Positions 38,669-47,305 of a DNA stretch of 64,000 nucleotides are shown here, piece by piece (within the stretch, counting starts at the first letter, position 1; every line of letters begins with the position of its first letter). The notes beneath the pieces are model-generated. The model was not told where the DNA came from. It was given only the letters and a program-made list of their open reading frames with translations, and did not search any database. Both the position numbers and the translations under genes were made by a program. The stretch is from CAYFLR01 sp964343805 (GTDB taxonomy: Bacteria; Bdellovibrionota_B; Oligoflexia; CAYFLR01): assembly GCA_964343805.1 (NCBI GenBank), contig CAYFLR010000027.1:1-64000 (forward strand), written 5' to 3'.

Positions 38669-39226
38669 TTAATAATAGAGGTGTTCNNNNNNNNNNNNNT
38701 TAGAAACTTTAAAGTGGCATTTGGTCTGAGTGCTGTCTTCCAGCTTGGTGTACCGTAAGAGATCCGTTTCGTAACGCTCTTTGAGTTCCTGGCTATTTTC
38801 CAGAAATTCGAGCTGATAAGCGCGCTCACAAGGTACCATATAGTTATCCGTGATGATCACTCGATTATCATCAAGATGCACCCAATACTGGACAATGATA
38901 CCTTCTATCAATTTATTTGGTCCACTGGTTACATAACCTTGGGCGGCGGCTTCATCTTTTAAAAAAAAGTTATCCTCATCCTGATCCAAATGCAGCTCCT
39001 GATGATGAACATCCTCCCAATACCAGCGAGGTTGAACCCCACCTTCAGTGTAGAGATTTTCCTGTATTAAAACTCCATAATGCGCAAAAACCTTTTCTAC
39101 CTTTGCCCCATAGGCTTCTCGATCAAAATGAAAGGATAGATAAAAAGTATCCACAAAATAAGCAGAACTGGCCCAGAGACTTGTGGAAAGAAAAAATAGA
39201 ATCATCAATGATATCAAATATTTCAT
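38669..39226 (-). CDS. Exported protein of unknown function (3' end in a gap)
   Basis: About 175 readable residues. Signal peptide (LISLMILFFLSTSLWASS), then an acidic, aromatic-rich mature domain with two Cys (MVPCERAY, TQTKCHFKV). No family is recognised. Thirteen Ns at 38687-38699 fall at its 3' end, so the last residues and the stop are not reliable. GGGAGG lies 7-12 bp upstream of the start. Confidence 0.6.
   Translation of the reverse strand: MKYLISLMILFFLSTSLWASSAYFVDTFYLSFHFDREAYGAKVEKVFAHYGVLIQENLYTEGGVQPRWYWEDVHHQELHLDQDEDNFFLKDEAAAQGYVTSGPNKLIEGIIVQYWVHLDDNRVIITDNYMVPCERAYQLEFLENSQELKERYETDLLRYTKLEDSTQTKCHFKVSXXXXXEHLYY
38687..38699. other. Assembly gap (13 N)
   Basis: Run of N at the 3' end of the exported protein gene, next to the start of recD2. 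Confidence 0.99.
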
Positions 39227-39242
39227 AGGTTCCTCCCTATGG

Positions 39243-39252
39243 NNNNNNNNNN
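39243..39252. other. Assembly gap (10 N)
   Basis: Run of N between the exported protein gene and mutM; true length unknown. Confidence 0.99.
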
Positions 39253-39359
39253 GTTAGTTATACTAAATCAGGCTTATATAAACCAAAACCGTACAATTAT
39301 TCAATTCTTTTTTTAATTGTTAACAAAATTTTAACAAAATAGAGGATTTTCTTAGCTGT

Positions 39360-40175
39360 CTAGGATTGGCACTTGGGACAGTAATAGGTTCCTCTTCCCT
39401 GTAAAGTCTCCTTGATCACCTTATGTTTTTTGCATAGACCACAGATGTCTTGATAGAACACCACCAAATTGGTGACCCCTTTTCCCGGATCCCCGTGACT
39501 GTCACGGTATCCCCCTTGAAAAGTGGTTCCCCCACTCTCAATAGCTTGATTTAAGACGAGGCTCATGGCCTTTTTTATTTCACAACACTCTTTTTTAGTG
39601 ATTTTTCCCAGAAGGCGCTCTGGTCTAATACCGGCTCGGGCACAGACTTCTGAGGCCATATAGTTTCCTACGCCGCAAAAGACCTTTTGCTCTAGTAAAA
39701 ATGGTTTGATCATCTTATTAGGGAATTTTTTAGTGGCTTCAAAAAAAGCGGTGGCTGTAAATTTTTTAGAAGAAACATCAACGCCAAAAGATTCTCTCCG
39801 CAAAATGGCAGCCTCTTTTTTCAATATCCTCATCTTACCAAAACGCCTGGGATCCACATAAGCGAGGAAACAAACCTTTTTCCCTTTTTTGCCTTTAAAT
39901 TGAATATGAGTGTGTTTTTCTGTAATCTTCTTTGGAGAAATCATCCAGCTGCCAGACATTCCAAGTCCCGAATGGATTTCTCCTTGGGGTTCAATATGGA
40001 AAATGAGCTGTTTTCCGTGACGGTCCACCTTGAGAATAGTCTTTCCCTTCATTTTAAACTGTTCTTCCAGGATTATTGAATAGGCGAATTCGGAGAGTTC
40101 CATCTCGGTGACTTTGAGGGGGAGGGTTTCGGTTATTTGAGAGCGGATGGTTTCTACTTCGGGTAGTTCGGGCAT
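39360..40175 (-). CDS. mutM: Formamidopyrimidine-DNA glycosylase
   Basis: 271 residues, full length. The N-terminus MPELPEVETI supplies catalytic P2 and E3; K56-region DRHGKQLIF, then GVGNYMASEVC as the helix-two-turn-helix and a C-terminal zinc finger CGLCKKH...YYCPKC. It removes oxidised purines (8-oxoguanine) and nicks the abasic site. The first 16 bases of this gene are the core repeated five more times to the right, so the 5' end of mutM appears to be the chromosomal attachment site for the array. Its native promoter has been replaced by element DNA. Confidence 0.96.
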   Translation of the reverse strand: MPELPEVETIRSQITETLPLKVTEMELSEFAYSIILEEQFKMKGKTILKVDRHGKQLIFHIEPQGEIHSGLGMSGSWMISPKKITEKHTHIQFKGKKGKKVCFLAYVDPRRFGKMRILKKEAAILRRESFGVDVSSKKFTATAFFEATKKFPNKMIKPFLLEQKVFCGVGNYMASEVCARAGIRPERLLGKITKKECCEIKKAMSLVLNQAIESGGTTFQGGYRDSHGDPGKGVTNLVVFYQDICGLCKKHKVIKETLQGRGTYYCPKCQS

Positions 40176-40301
40176 TTGGGGTTTAACTCCTTGATATTAT
40201 TAGTACCAAAACCCAAAAATGGGCTCTGGTACGACTTGGTACGACCGGGACACGTAGTCTGTTTTAACATTTTTTGAAAATTTAACACTGATTATTTGCC
40301 A
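40160..40301. repeat. Core copy A with recombinase-type right flank (142 bp)
   Basis: Core cgggtagttcgggcat (40160-40175) is the start of mutM. The following 126 bp, up to and including the last codons of the tyrosine recombinase gene, recur at 50449-50574 with only 3 mismatches over the 142 bp. This is where an attachment core and the adjacent recombinase gene of an integrative element would be expected. Confidence 0.88.
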
Positions 40302-40638
40302 TTTTGTATCTCATAAGTGAGACGACTTGGTCATTTTCTTGACTCTCAGAATTTGATTGATGACTCCAATTTCTAATATGTTTCATCACTTCTTCAGAAA
40401 CTTGTTTTTGATCGTCTTCATCGCACTTAGAGTAATGATTGGCCAATTTTATATCCTTATGACCCGTCATAGCTATAACGGCATCGAGACCACCACCTAT
40501 TTTTCGGGCCAATTTTGCCATTCCGTGTCTTAGAATATGAGTTCCACTATAGGGTACACCGCTTTTTCGCTGAGCATCCCGATAGTTAACCTGAATTGTG
40601 CAATAATTAAGTGGTTTACCCTCCACATGAAAAACATA
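40282..40638 (-). pseudogene. Tyrosine recombinase, C-terminal fragment
   Basis: About 118 residues of the catalytic domain: THILRHGMAKLA (H-x-x-R box), MTGHKDIKLANHYSK (G-H-K and the nucleophile Tyr). The first catalytic Arg and the whole N-terminal arm/core-binding part are missing. The sequence joins another broken gene on the opposite strand at about 40632-40638. It lies 106 bp from the mutM start core and reads towards mutM, as expected for an integrase beside its attachment site. As it stands it should be inactive. Confidence 0.82.
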
Positions 40639-40907
40639 GTTATAGATTGTGGGCTTACAATAAAAATGCCTCTGATCCACTTGAATATAAAATTAAAGAA
40701 GGGGATTGGACTACAATCAGATTAGGTCATGAATTAGTTCCAATAAATAATAGTTATATGATAGACTGGGTTCCTGGAAGTGGAGACTATCGTTTATGGC
40801 GATACGACCGCTATGCATCTGATCCATTACCAGGGCCAGCTCTCCAAGCGGGAACTTGGCTAACAATATTAGCTGGACATGTATTAGTGCCTGCAATTGC
40901 GAATTGA
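40632..40907 (+). pseudogene. 3' fragment of a tandem-repeat (GHxLVP) protein
   Basis: The frame has no start of its own; homologous sequence begins at about 40632, at the junction with the recombinase fragment. It encodes two ~40-residue repeats: SYRLWAYNKNASDPL..GDWTTIRLGHELVPI and DYRLWRYDRYASDPL..GTWLTILAGHVLVPA, ending IAN-stop. The family is not recognised. A copy of its last 12 codons is found at 42573-42608, so the gene was probably longer and recombined. Confidence 0.7.
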
Positions 40908-40927
40908 TTATTAAAGAGGATGAATTT

Positions 40928-41488
40928 ATGAAAAACCTCCTTATAGTTCCATTGCTAATTATTTTGTTTTTTAATTATGGATGCCACTCATCTTTTGAAG
41001 AAAAGGATATAGCTTGCAGTATTAAAGAGGTTCATGGTTTATTTTCTTATTATACTAGTCTTTCGATAAATGGTATTTCATCCGAAAATGATAAGGTTAA
41101 TTTTCATTGTTCGGCCGGGTTTATCCATTTTAATGATGCTAAAGTGTCTGCAGATGACCTTATAGAAACTTCTAAGGGATATACACCCCTATCAAAAATA
41201 CACGAAGAATGTAGAATATCAGGGTCAGAGATGATATTTACCAATGAAAAAGGTGATAGAATAGAAGTTTATGAGCCCAACAATAATAACAGTACGAGTA
41301 ACACAATAGACTTAGATTCCATCAACTTTGTCTGGTTACTTAACGACTCCATGGAAACCGCAACCTTTACATTATTGGTTAATGATCAGGTTATAAGGAG
41401 TATAAAAGATGCTCCTTGTAAAGAAGAGTTTGAGAAAGTCCAAAATAACGATGCTCCTTTTGGATGGACGAAAGATATCTTTGATTAA
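40928..41488 (+). CDS. Lipoprotein of unknown function
   Basis: 186 residues from ATG 40928 (AAAGAGGA upstream). Signal peptide with lipobox FNYGC (Cys about residue 19). The mature region is soluble, acidic, with four Cys (DIACSIKEV, VNFHCSAGF, EECRISGSE, APCKEEF) that could form disulfides. No family is recognised. It is cargo in module 1, 20 bp after the repeat-protein fragment. Confidence 0.6.
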   Translation: MKNLLIVPLLIILFFNYGCHSSFEEKDIACSIKEVHGLFSYYTSLSINGISSENDKVNFHCSAGFIHFNDAKVSADDLIETSKGYTPLSKIHEECRISGSEMIFTNEKGDRIEVYEPNNNNSTSNTIDLDSINFVWLLNDSMETATFTLLVNDQVIRSIKDAPCKEEFEKVQNNDAPFGWTKDIFD

Positions 41489-41639
41489 ATTGACTCTCTA
41501 TCCATTTTCAGCATGCTGTCACTGCAATTGGTTAAATATCAGTTATTAAGAACGAAAATAATTACTTCCCTTTTGGATGGTTATGATTTACTCAGAAAAG
41601 AAAGTGCCATCTGATAATATGAAAGACTTATAACTAATT

Positions 41640-42536
41640 ATGAAACGACTATTTAACAGCTATATCACACTCTTTTTCTTTCTGTTTACTATTCTTGCCT
41701 CAATAAAGGCAACCTTACACGCTGAAAGCTCTGAAGACAGATCTCTAGGGTCAAAACTAAAATTACAGATTTACCCCACATCTGGATATTACCTTCCTTA
41801 CATTGCGGATCCAAGAGGGTCTCGTAGCGGAGTACAGATTTTTAAAATCATTGATTCTGAAATTCCAAAGAGTGGTAAGCATCGTTTTAATCTTACTGCA
41901 GGTGGAAGGTTCGACTTATTAAAATTATACCCTCCTTCTCTACCAGATAGTGGTTTATCACTCTCTATTGAGGGAAGTATCCTTGCCCAGTTTAATATGG
42001 ACAGCAAGCAAGACAATATTGGTTGGGACGGGTTTTATGGCCTCTTGATCGGAATAAAACTGTCTTCAATCCTACAGTTTAAGATTGCTGCCTTGCATGA
42101 TTCCTCACATGTTGGGGATGAGTATATTGAAACAACAGGGAAGAAAAGAATTAACTATACTCGGGAAGAATTGGCCTTTGGCATTAGCCTTTACCCCCTT
42201 CCCTTTTTAAGGTCTTATTTTGAAATTGGGAAAATAGAAGCAAAAGGAATGGATGAGCAAAAACCCACTCGCCTTCAAGCGGGAGCTGAATATGTTAACC
42301 GAAATTCTTTTTTTGAAAATTGAACTAACCTTTTTATAGGTCTTGATATCGCATCCTGGGAAGAGAATGAGTATCAACTATCAACCTCTATACATGTAGG
42401 CATAGAGACCGCCATCATTGAACACGGTCAAAGGTGGAGATGGACGATTCAGTACTATGACGGTCGCTCTCATATCGGTGAGTTTTATCAATATAAAGAA
42501 AGTTATTTTGGTTTTGGTTTACTAGTAGATAAATAG
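41640..42536 (+). pseudogene. DUF1207-like outer-membrane protein interrupted by TGA
   Basis: Signal peptide, then features of the DUF1207 family: YPTSGYYLPYIADPRGSRSG, AGGRFDLLKLYP, AALHDSSHVGDEYIE, RLQAGAEYV. A TGA at 42321-42323 interrupts the frame, which then continues without another stop (LFIGLDIASWEENEY, YYDGRSHIGEFYQY) to TAG at 42534-42536, about 298 codons in all. The downstream part belongs to the same protein. A nonsense mutation or a base-call error are both possible. Confidence 0.75.
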
Positions 42537-42572
42537 TAGGCTATGCGTATAATCTCTCGAAATATAAAATTC

Positions 42573-42608
42573 GCAGGACATGTTTTAGTGCCTGTAATTG
42601 CAAATTAA
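42573..42608 (+). pseudogene. Second copy of the 3' end of the GHxLVP repeat protein gene
   Basis: Twelve codons, AGHVLVPVIAN-stop, match the end of the gene at 40632-40907 with mostly silent differences. No coding frame precedes it. The intervening lipoprotein and DUF1207-like genes are therefore bracketed by two copies of the same gene end. Confidence 0.65.
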
Positions 42609-42697
42609 ACACTATGTTTTTTTATTCTTTAAAGAAGGTTGTAAAAAATAGATTGATCGATAATTAATAAGGAACACAGAAGATTAAAAGGAGCATT

Positions 42698-43315
42698 TTG
42701 AAAAAGTATATTTTAATAACAATTGGATGTATGCTGATTACTTTTAATATCTTAGGTAGTGAAAAAAGATCCCTGTATGCTTCTTTTGGTATTAAATCAA
42801 ATCTTTTTAATAAGGTTGATTCCCCAAATTTTCAGAGTTCTAAAACAAAAGTGGATTCTTTTTCATACGATGGTCTTTTTATTGCTATTGGTTTTTTTAA
42901 GTTAAGTAAAAATGTGTACACCTTTCTCAGATTTAACAACAACTATGTCAATACCAATGACATAGATTCAAAAGATCAATCTCAAGGAATTGTGAAAGGA
43001 CAGATTAACTTAAAAACACTCATTTTTGACACTTATATTTTTTTTGGAAATAAGCCCGCTAGTGGCTTATTGCTAAAATATGGGCTTGGGGGATACTCTG
43101 CCCAATTTATTTTGCCTGATCAAAAAACGACCTCTAAAGGCTTTATATTACATGCAGGAATTGGTTATAGTTTCCCAGATATAAACTTTTTAACAAAATC
43201 TATTGTTCCCTGTTACTTTTCCGTAGACATTGATTCTACACCTTCTGTTTTTGAGAATACAGAATATAAATTGCGTTTTATAAGTTTTAACATAGGGCTT
43301 TTCTATAACCCTTGA
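42698..43315 (+). CDS. Small outer-membrane beta-barrel-like protein
   Basis: 205 residues, TTG start with AAAAGGAG upstream. A signal peptide (ITIGCMLITFNILG) is followed by alternating strands ending in an aromatic-rich C-terminal strand (LRFISFNIGLFYNP), typical of 8-stranded barrels. No specific family. The following 348 bp (43316-43663) contain no supported gene. Confidence 0.6.
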   Translation: MKKYILITIGCMLITFNILGSEKRSLYASFGIKSNLFNKVDSPNFQSSKTKVDSFSYDGLFIAIGFFKLSKNVYTFLRFNNNYVNTNDIDSKDQSQGIVKGQINLKTLIFDTYIFFGNKPASGLLLKYGLGGYSAQFILPDQKTTSKGFILHAGIGYSFPDINFLTKSIVPCYFSVDIDSTPSVFENTEYKLRFISFNIGLFYNP

Positions 43316-43663
43316 ATAGTCACGCTTCTATTTTTAAACGCTTTTTTTAGTAGGTTTTACTGACTTGCTCCCATAAAATCGTTCTGTAAGTCTATACTGT
43401 TCCCCATTTGATGTGTACCTGTAATGCCTACTTTTTTAGGCAGCCAAACTAAAATCCGTTATCAATCCATCCAAATTTTTCTCTTTTTTAATATTCCGAT
43501 GATGAAAACTGGACGGAAAGGAAGATTAAATTGCCTGATATAGTGGTACTTGACTACACACTGACCGTGGGCGTACAGCTGAATTTTTGTTTTGAAAGAT
43601 GATTGCTTATATTGTCAATAATGAATGTCAAAAGTAGGTTTTTATACCATAAAATAATAGTTC

Positions 43664-44116
43664 TTAAGCTACTTTCAATTGCTCTGTATCAACCTTTACC
43701 TTATGAGGTTTCCTTGCTGCTACCTTTTCCAATATAAGGTAAACCTTTCTTAGAGACCGGGGTTGAAGTTTTTCAATGATGAAAAGGCGGATATCTTTTT
43801 CAGTGGACCAATTCATATTGGTGAATTCATCTTGGCTCTTTTCCCATTTGATCACCGCAGAATGAGCAACATCACCAAAGCGTTTACCAAATGCTTTAAG
43901 GTCCATTTCAAAATAGTTTCGGATAAATTTGATCTCATTTCCAGTAAGTCTTGAGGGCTTTTTTGCCAAGCTTTCTAACACAATTCTTTCAAGTTTATTA
44001 AAATCAACATCAAGAACCCACTCTCCTCTAATTTGTTTAAAGGGGGCATTTAAAATAAGAACGGGAAAACCAAACCCTAGGTCCAAATGAGATTTTTTAA
44101 TCTTCTTATTAGCCAT
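43664..44116 (-). CDS. Antitoxin-like HTH protein of a DUF4258-type pair
   Basis: 150 residues. The C-terminal half has an HTH of the MqsA/HigA kind: LTGNEIKFIRNYFEMDLKAF, then SAVIKWEKSQ. It lies 3 bp downstream of the toxin-like gene (toxin first, antitoxin second), the usual order for this class. It probably neutralises the toxin and represses the operon through the palindrome at 44436-44454. A related pair is at 51552-52266. Confidence 0.75.
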   Translation of the reverse strand: MANKKIKKSHLDLGFGFPVLILNAPFKQIRGEWVLDVDFNKLERIVLESLAKKPSRLTGNEIKFIRNYFEMDLKAFGKRFGDVAHSAVIKWEKSQDEFTNMNWSTEKDIRLFIIEKLQPRSLRKVYLILEKVAARKPHKVKVDTEQLKVA

Positions 44117-44119
44117 GAA

Positions 44120-44428
44120 TTAATGCTCCTTACTCAAGTCTATAACAGTAATTATTAACATGGAACCTTCAAAAGAAACAATTATTCTGAGACTCCTTTT
44201 ATCTATTGTTTTCCCTTTGACCGCATAATTCCAATTATTAAAAGCAGAATCATAGACATCTTTACTTTTTTCATGATGCCCACTTAATAGAACCTGTTTG
44301 ACCTCCTGCCGAGTAACTTCTCTCTCCTGTAAACGTTGATTGGCATGAGCCATATAGTAATAATCGCCATTATTAACTTTTGACCTTATGACTTCCAGCA
44401 AGTTTTGAACCTTCGAAGGTCTCTTCAT
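44120..44428 (-). CDS. DUF4258-like toxin candidate
   Basis: 102 residues matching the small DUF4258 pattern: YYMAHANQRLQEREVTRQEV, then VLLSGHHEK and LRIIVSFEGSMLIITVIDL. Proteins of this type are predicted RelE/MqsR-fold ribonucleases in type II toxin-antitoxin pairs; activity is not shown here. It is the first gene of the pair and sits at the right end of module 1, about 170 bp left of core copy B. Confidence 0.75.
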   Translation of the reverse strand: MKRPSKVQNLLEVIRSKVNNGDYYYMAHANQRLQEREVTRQEVKQVLLSGHHEKSKDVYDSAFNNWNYAVKGKTIDKRSLRIIVSFEGSMLIITVIDLSKEH

Positions 44429-44435
44429 AAACCTA

Positions 44436-44454
44436 AATGTAACTCAGTTACATT
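44436..44454 (-). promoter_or_regulatory. Palindromic operator of the first DUF4258-type pair
   Basis: Perfect palindrome AATGTAACT-c-AGTTACATT, 7 bp upstream of the toxin start codon. Position and symmetry fit an autoregulatory site for the HTH antitoxin. Confidence 0.6.
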
Positions 44455-44462
44455 GATTAATC

Positions 44463-44616
44463 AAGAGCTTTTAAAAAATGAAACGGAATGAACCAAACTG
44501 AAGCCAAATGAACTGAAGTGAAACTGAAAGGTTGGGAATAAGAAAAATTTTGATCTAAATAACTGATATCATGAAGTTATTTTTGATAGAATTTACGCTT
44601 CGGGGAGTTCGGGCAT
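44463..44616. repeat. TGAA-rich left flank and core copy B
   Basis: 44470-44532 contains about eight short TGAA-type words (AATGAA, CTGAAG, GTGAAACTGAAAG). Core copy B, cggggagttcgggcat (one mismatch), follows at 44601-44616. Same layout as copies C to F. Confidence 0.75.
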
Positions 44617-44768
44617 TTACTCGCTATCCTATTGTAATTATTACTTTTACCTCAATTCCCTCTCAAAACCTATGCGGAATGAGGCGGAACGGAGCGGAAT
44701 GACATTTTTGTGAGTTGATTTGTAATTGAAAAACAGGGGGTTGTCAAATTCATACCAGAATTATACTG
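44601..44768. repeat. Diverged copy of the 172 bp right-flank block (after core B)
   Basis: The first ~50 bp are diverged, but from AATTCCCTCTCAAAACC on it matches the blocks at 57443-57614 and 63206-63377 almost exactly through GGGGGTTGTCAAATT, except for an extra AGCGG within the GCGGAA-repeat stretch. It lacks the GC-rich inverted end of the other two, reading CATACCAGAATTATAC there. Confidence 0.75.
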
Positions 44769-44843
44769 ACTTACTATCACTGGGCATGGGTAGCACCGCT
44801 GGATGAGCTTAAAGGCGAAACTATTTAGGAGCAAGTAGCTGAG

Positions 44844-45020
44844 ATGGATGAGGTGAATCAAGAGAAGGAACGATTCAAGAAGTTCATCGACTATCAACTA
44901 CAGCCCATCTTTGCAGGCCAGTTGCGGATGGCCGCCCCGCCCGATTGGGTTGAAGCGTGGCGGACGGCTAGTCTTGACAGTTTAGGAATTGGGGGAGTGT
45001 TAAGCCAACAGTTCTTATAG
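44844..45020 (+). pseudogene. GC-rich coding remnant
   Basis: 58 codons from ATG 44844 to TAG 45018-45020 (QPIFAGQLRMAAPPDWVEAW is representative), with an in-frame stop just upstream after a further readable stretch (WAWVAPLDELKGE). The base composition is clearly higher in G+C than neighbouring genes, which suggests foreign origin. Looks like the tail of a decayed gene; family not recognised. Its end overlaps the convergent immunity gene. Confidence 0.35.
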
Positions 45021-45404
45021 TACATCATCATTGAAAGGTTCAACTTCAACAACTATATTACCATTAGTAAACTTGTACTCTGTCCAAAAATCGGTTCCCA
45101 CAGTGAACCCTTTGAGAATAGTTTCGGTTCCAAAGTTATTTTCACATATATCCTTGAGTTCACTACCTTCAAGTTTGTTTGAAATGTCTAAGAATGATTC
45201 ACCATGCCATTCTTGTATTGATATTTGAGACCAATTTGAAATTATAAGAGAAGTTTCACCATACATTACATTGATATCACCGCCAATATGAGAAATATTG
45301 GTTGTACAACGAAACACCTTATTGGCGATATCAACTTGAAAGCTTGTAACAGTAGCATCGGGGAAAGTTAATAATTCTAATTCTTGTTTTGATAATCTTT
45401 TCAA
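45015..45404 (-). CDS. Probable immunity protein for the polymorphic toxin
   Basis: 129 residues from TTG 45404, chosen because GGAGAGG lies 4 bp upstream; an upstream in-frame start would overlap the toxin gene. Small, acidic, no signal peptide (KQELELLTFPDATVTSFQVD, SNWSQISIQEWHGESFLDIS). It follows the toxin gene by 10 bp on the same strand, the standard place for an immunity gene. No family is recognised, so the call rests on context. Confidence 0.6.
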   Translation of the reverse strand: MKRLSKQELELLTFPDATVTSFQVDIANKVFRCTTNISHIGGDINVMYGETSLIISNWSQISIQEWHGESFLDISNKLEGSELKDICENNFGTETILKGFTVGTDFWTEYKFTNGNIVVEVEPFNDDVL

Positions 45405-45414
45405 TTTACCTCTC

Positions 45415-47298
45415 CTACTGTATGGGTATATGTGCTTCTGGGCTAGTAAATTTAACTTTCTCAAGCACTTTATTCAGTGAGTTACCTTCTTTATCGTAAA
45501 TATGTAGATGATTTGTTTTTGTTGAGCCATCTGGTGGGTGTATTTTTGCTCTCAATCTTCCTTTGCTATCAACAAATTCCATAAATCTACCATCTGGACT
45601 TCCTTTTCCCTTCAACTTTAAGCCAATAGATTCCATATCACTAACAAGCTGTTTTCGAGGTACATTATCAACATTACTTAGGTAATTTCTGATCTTCTGT
45701 GGCGAAAGTCGTTTGGTGATTTCCCCTACAGAGTCAGTTACTTTCTTAACTCCTAAAACCATCATCGTGCCGCTATCTTTGAGCCTTTTACTCATCTTAG
45801 CACCAGCAGCACTAACACCTGCCACAGCAGCAATTTGAACCCCAGCTTTAAAGGTAGCCATACCAGCTGTTTTTACAACTCCACCAAACCCTAGTAATAT
45901 TAAATTTACTATTTCTACGCTGTACTCAAATGAAGATAACTCTTTCCCTGTTATGACATCTTTGCCTTCGACTAAATTAGCAAAGGATTGTATAAATGAA
46001 CTTGGTGGATATATCCCAACAGCGAGACTGACTAAGAATCGACCAATATCAACAAAGATATTTGCTTCTTTATCTTTATTTTCTGCAGCCAAGGTGTCTG
46101 CTACTATTGTCATATCCTTGGCACGCTTGTATTCTAAATGTCGATCCGGCAATATCTTATTTTTGCTATTAGAAATATCTCCTTTTAATTTATGAACCCT
46201 GCGACCGACCTCATGGTTCGGATCACTTTTTAAAAGGTAGCTAGTAAAAAGTTGATGTTCCTCTTCAGAAAAATCTAAATCATTGCTTTTCCCACTTAAC
46301 CTTTTAGGAACCGTCAATTTGCTATCGATCAATTTCTGAATTAATTTTTTTCTTTTGAATACTCTGGTAGGTTCATTATTAGTACCGGTATCAACTTGCA
46401 CATTGGTTGATGCAGATTTAAAGCTTGGAGTAACAATTTTTGGTCGAGTGAAATCAGGAGTATTTGCAATCTCCCTCAACTTTCCCATTATTTCTTGATT
46501 GGATTCTTTCTCATCCCTAATTCTCTTTTCAAAATCTTCCCTCACAGTTTTTTGCTCCTGTAAGGTTCTGTTTAATTCTGTAAGAAGCTTAGTCTCATCT
46601 TTAATAAATTGGCCATAGCTACTAATATCAGATCGAGTCCGAGCAATAGACTCTTCTAGATTAATTTGTTCCTGTGCTAATTGAGTATTGTTTTGTTCTA
46701 CTTGCCACTTTTCAGCTTTGTATTCCTCTAGTATCCGTCTATAGGTTCCTTTTTTGGATTTTATTAAAAGTTCAACCTTTTTCTTTTGCTTACTCAGTTT
46801 ATTCATTCGTTTGCTGAATTGGGCACCCAATTCACCAGAATCTACTGATTCACCCATTCCATTATCTGATATAGAAGGATCACCTTGAAAAACATCGTCA
46901 TGGTCATCAATTATATCATCATGATTACTTGATCTCTCGTTAGGCTGCCCTTCTTTATCTTGCCCTGATCCATTGCCTCCACCGGTCTCATCGCAATCTT
47001 CATTAAAGTGTTTACAGTTATAGGCTTTAAGTTCTCTCAGCTCTTTTTCATAGTATTCAGCAGAGTTATAATGAGAAGTGTCAAATGGTGAATTTTGCAG
47101 GTCTTTGCGAGATAATCTAGGACCAGGTGCACAATTTCCCCAAGATTCCCGTGAACCATTTGAACCATTTGAATCATAATTTATTGCTTGACGACAACCT
47201 ATAGACAGGGTGTCTTTTAGGGTGAATGTACTTTTTGTTCTTTCACCACAGTTAATTATGAATAACAATACTGTAATTAGATAAGTTATCTTAAACAT
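45415..47298 (-). CDS. Lipoprotein-anchored polymorphic toxin
   Basis: 627 residues. The signal peptide ends in a relaxed lipobox FIINC (Cys about residue 17). A Gly/Asp/Ser-rich region lies at about 95-160 and a coiled coil at 160-285. A hydrophobic pretoxin-like segment at about 415-510 contains GKDVITGKELSSFEYSVEI. The C-terminal ~100 residues resemble polymorphic-toxin tips: DGRFMEFVDSKGRLRAKIHP, NHLHIYDKEGNSL, SPEAHIPIQ; family members of this type are predicted nucleases. Part of a four-gene leftward operon in module 2. Lipid anchoring recalls the SitA lipoprotein toxins of myxobacteria; that parallel is inference. Confidence 0.78.
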   Translation of the reverse strand: MFKITYLITVLLFIINCGERTKSTFTLKDTLSIGCRQAINYDSNGSNGSRESWGNCAPGPRLSRKDLQNSPFDTSHYNSAEYYEKELRELKAYNCKHFNEDCDETGGGNGSGQDKEGQPNERSSNHDDIIDDHDDVFQGDPSISDNGMGESVDSGELGAQFSKRMNKLSKQKKKVELLIKSKKGTYRRILEEYKAEKWQVEQNNTQLAQEQINLEESIARTRSDISSYGQFIKDETKLLTELNRTLQEQKTVREDFEKRIRDEKESNQEIMGKLREIANTPDFTRPKIVTPSFKSASTNVQVDTGTNNEPTRVFKRKKLIQKLIDSKLTVPKRLSGKSNDLDFSEEEHQLFTSYLLKSDPNHEVGRRVHKLKGDISNSKNKILPDRHLEYKRAKDMTIVADTLAAENKDKEANIFVDIGRFLVSLAVGIYPPSSFIQSFANLVEGKDVITGKELSSFEYSVEIVNLILLGFGGVVKTAGMATFKAGVQIAAVAGVSAAGAKMSKRLKDSGTMMVLGVKKVTDSVGEITKRLSPQKIRNYLSNVDNVPRKQLVSDMESIGLKLKGKGSPDGRFMEFVDSKGRLRAKIHPPDGSTKTNHLHIYDKEGNSLNKVLEKVKFTSPEAHIPIQ

Positions 47299-47305
47299 CG
47301 TTCCT

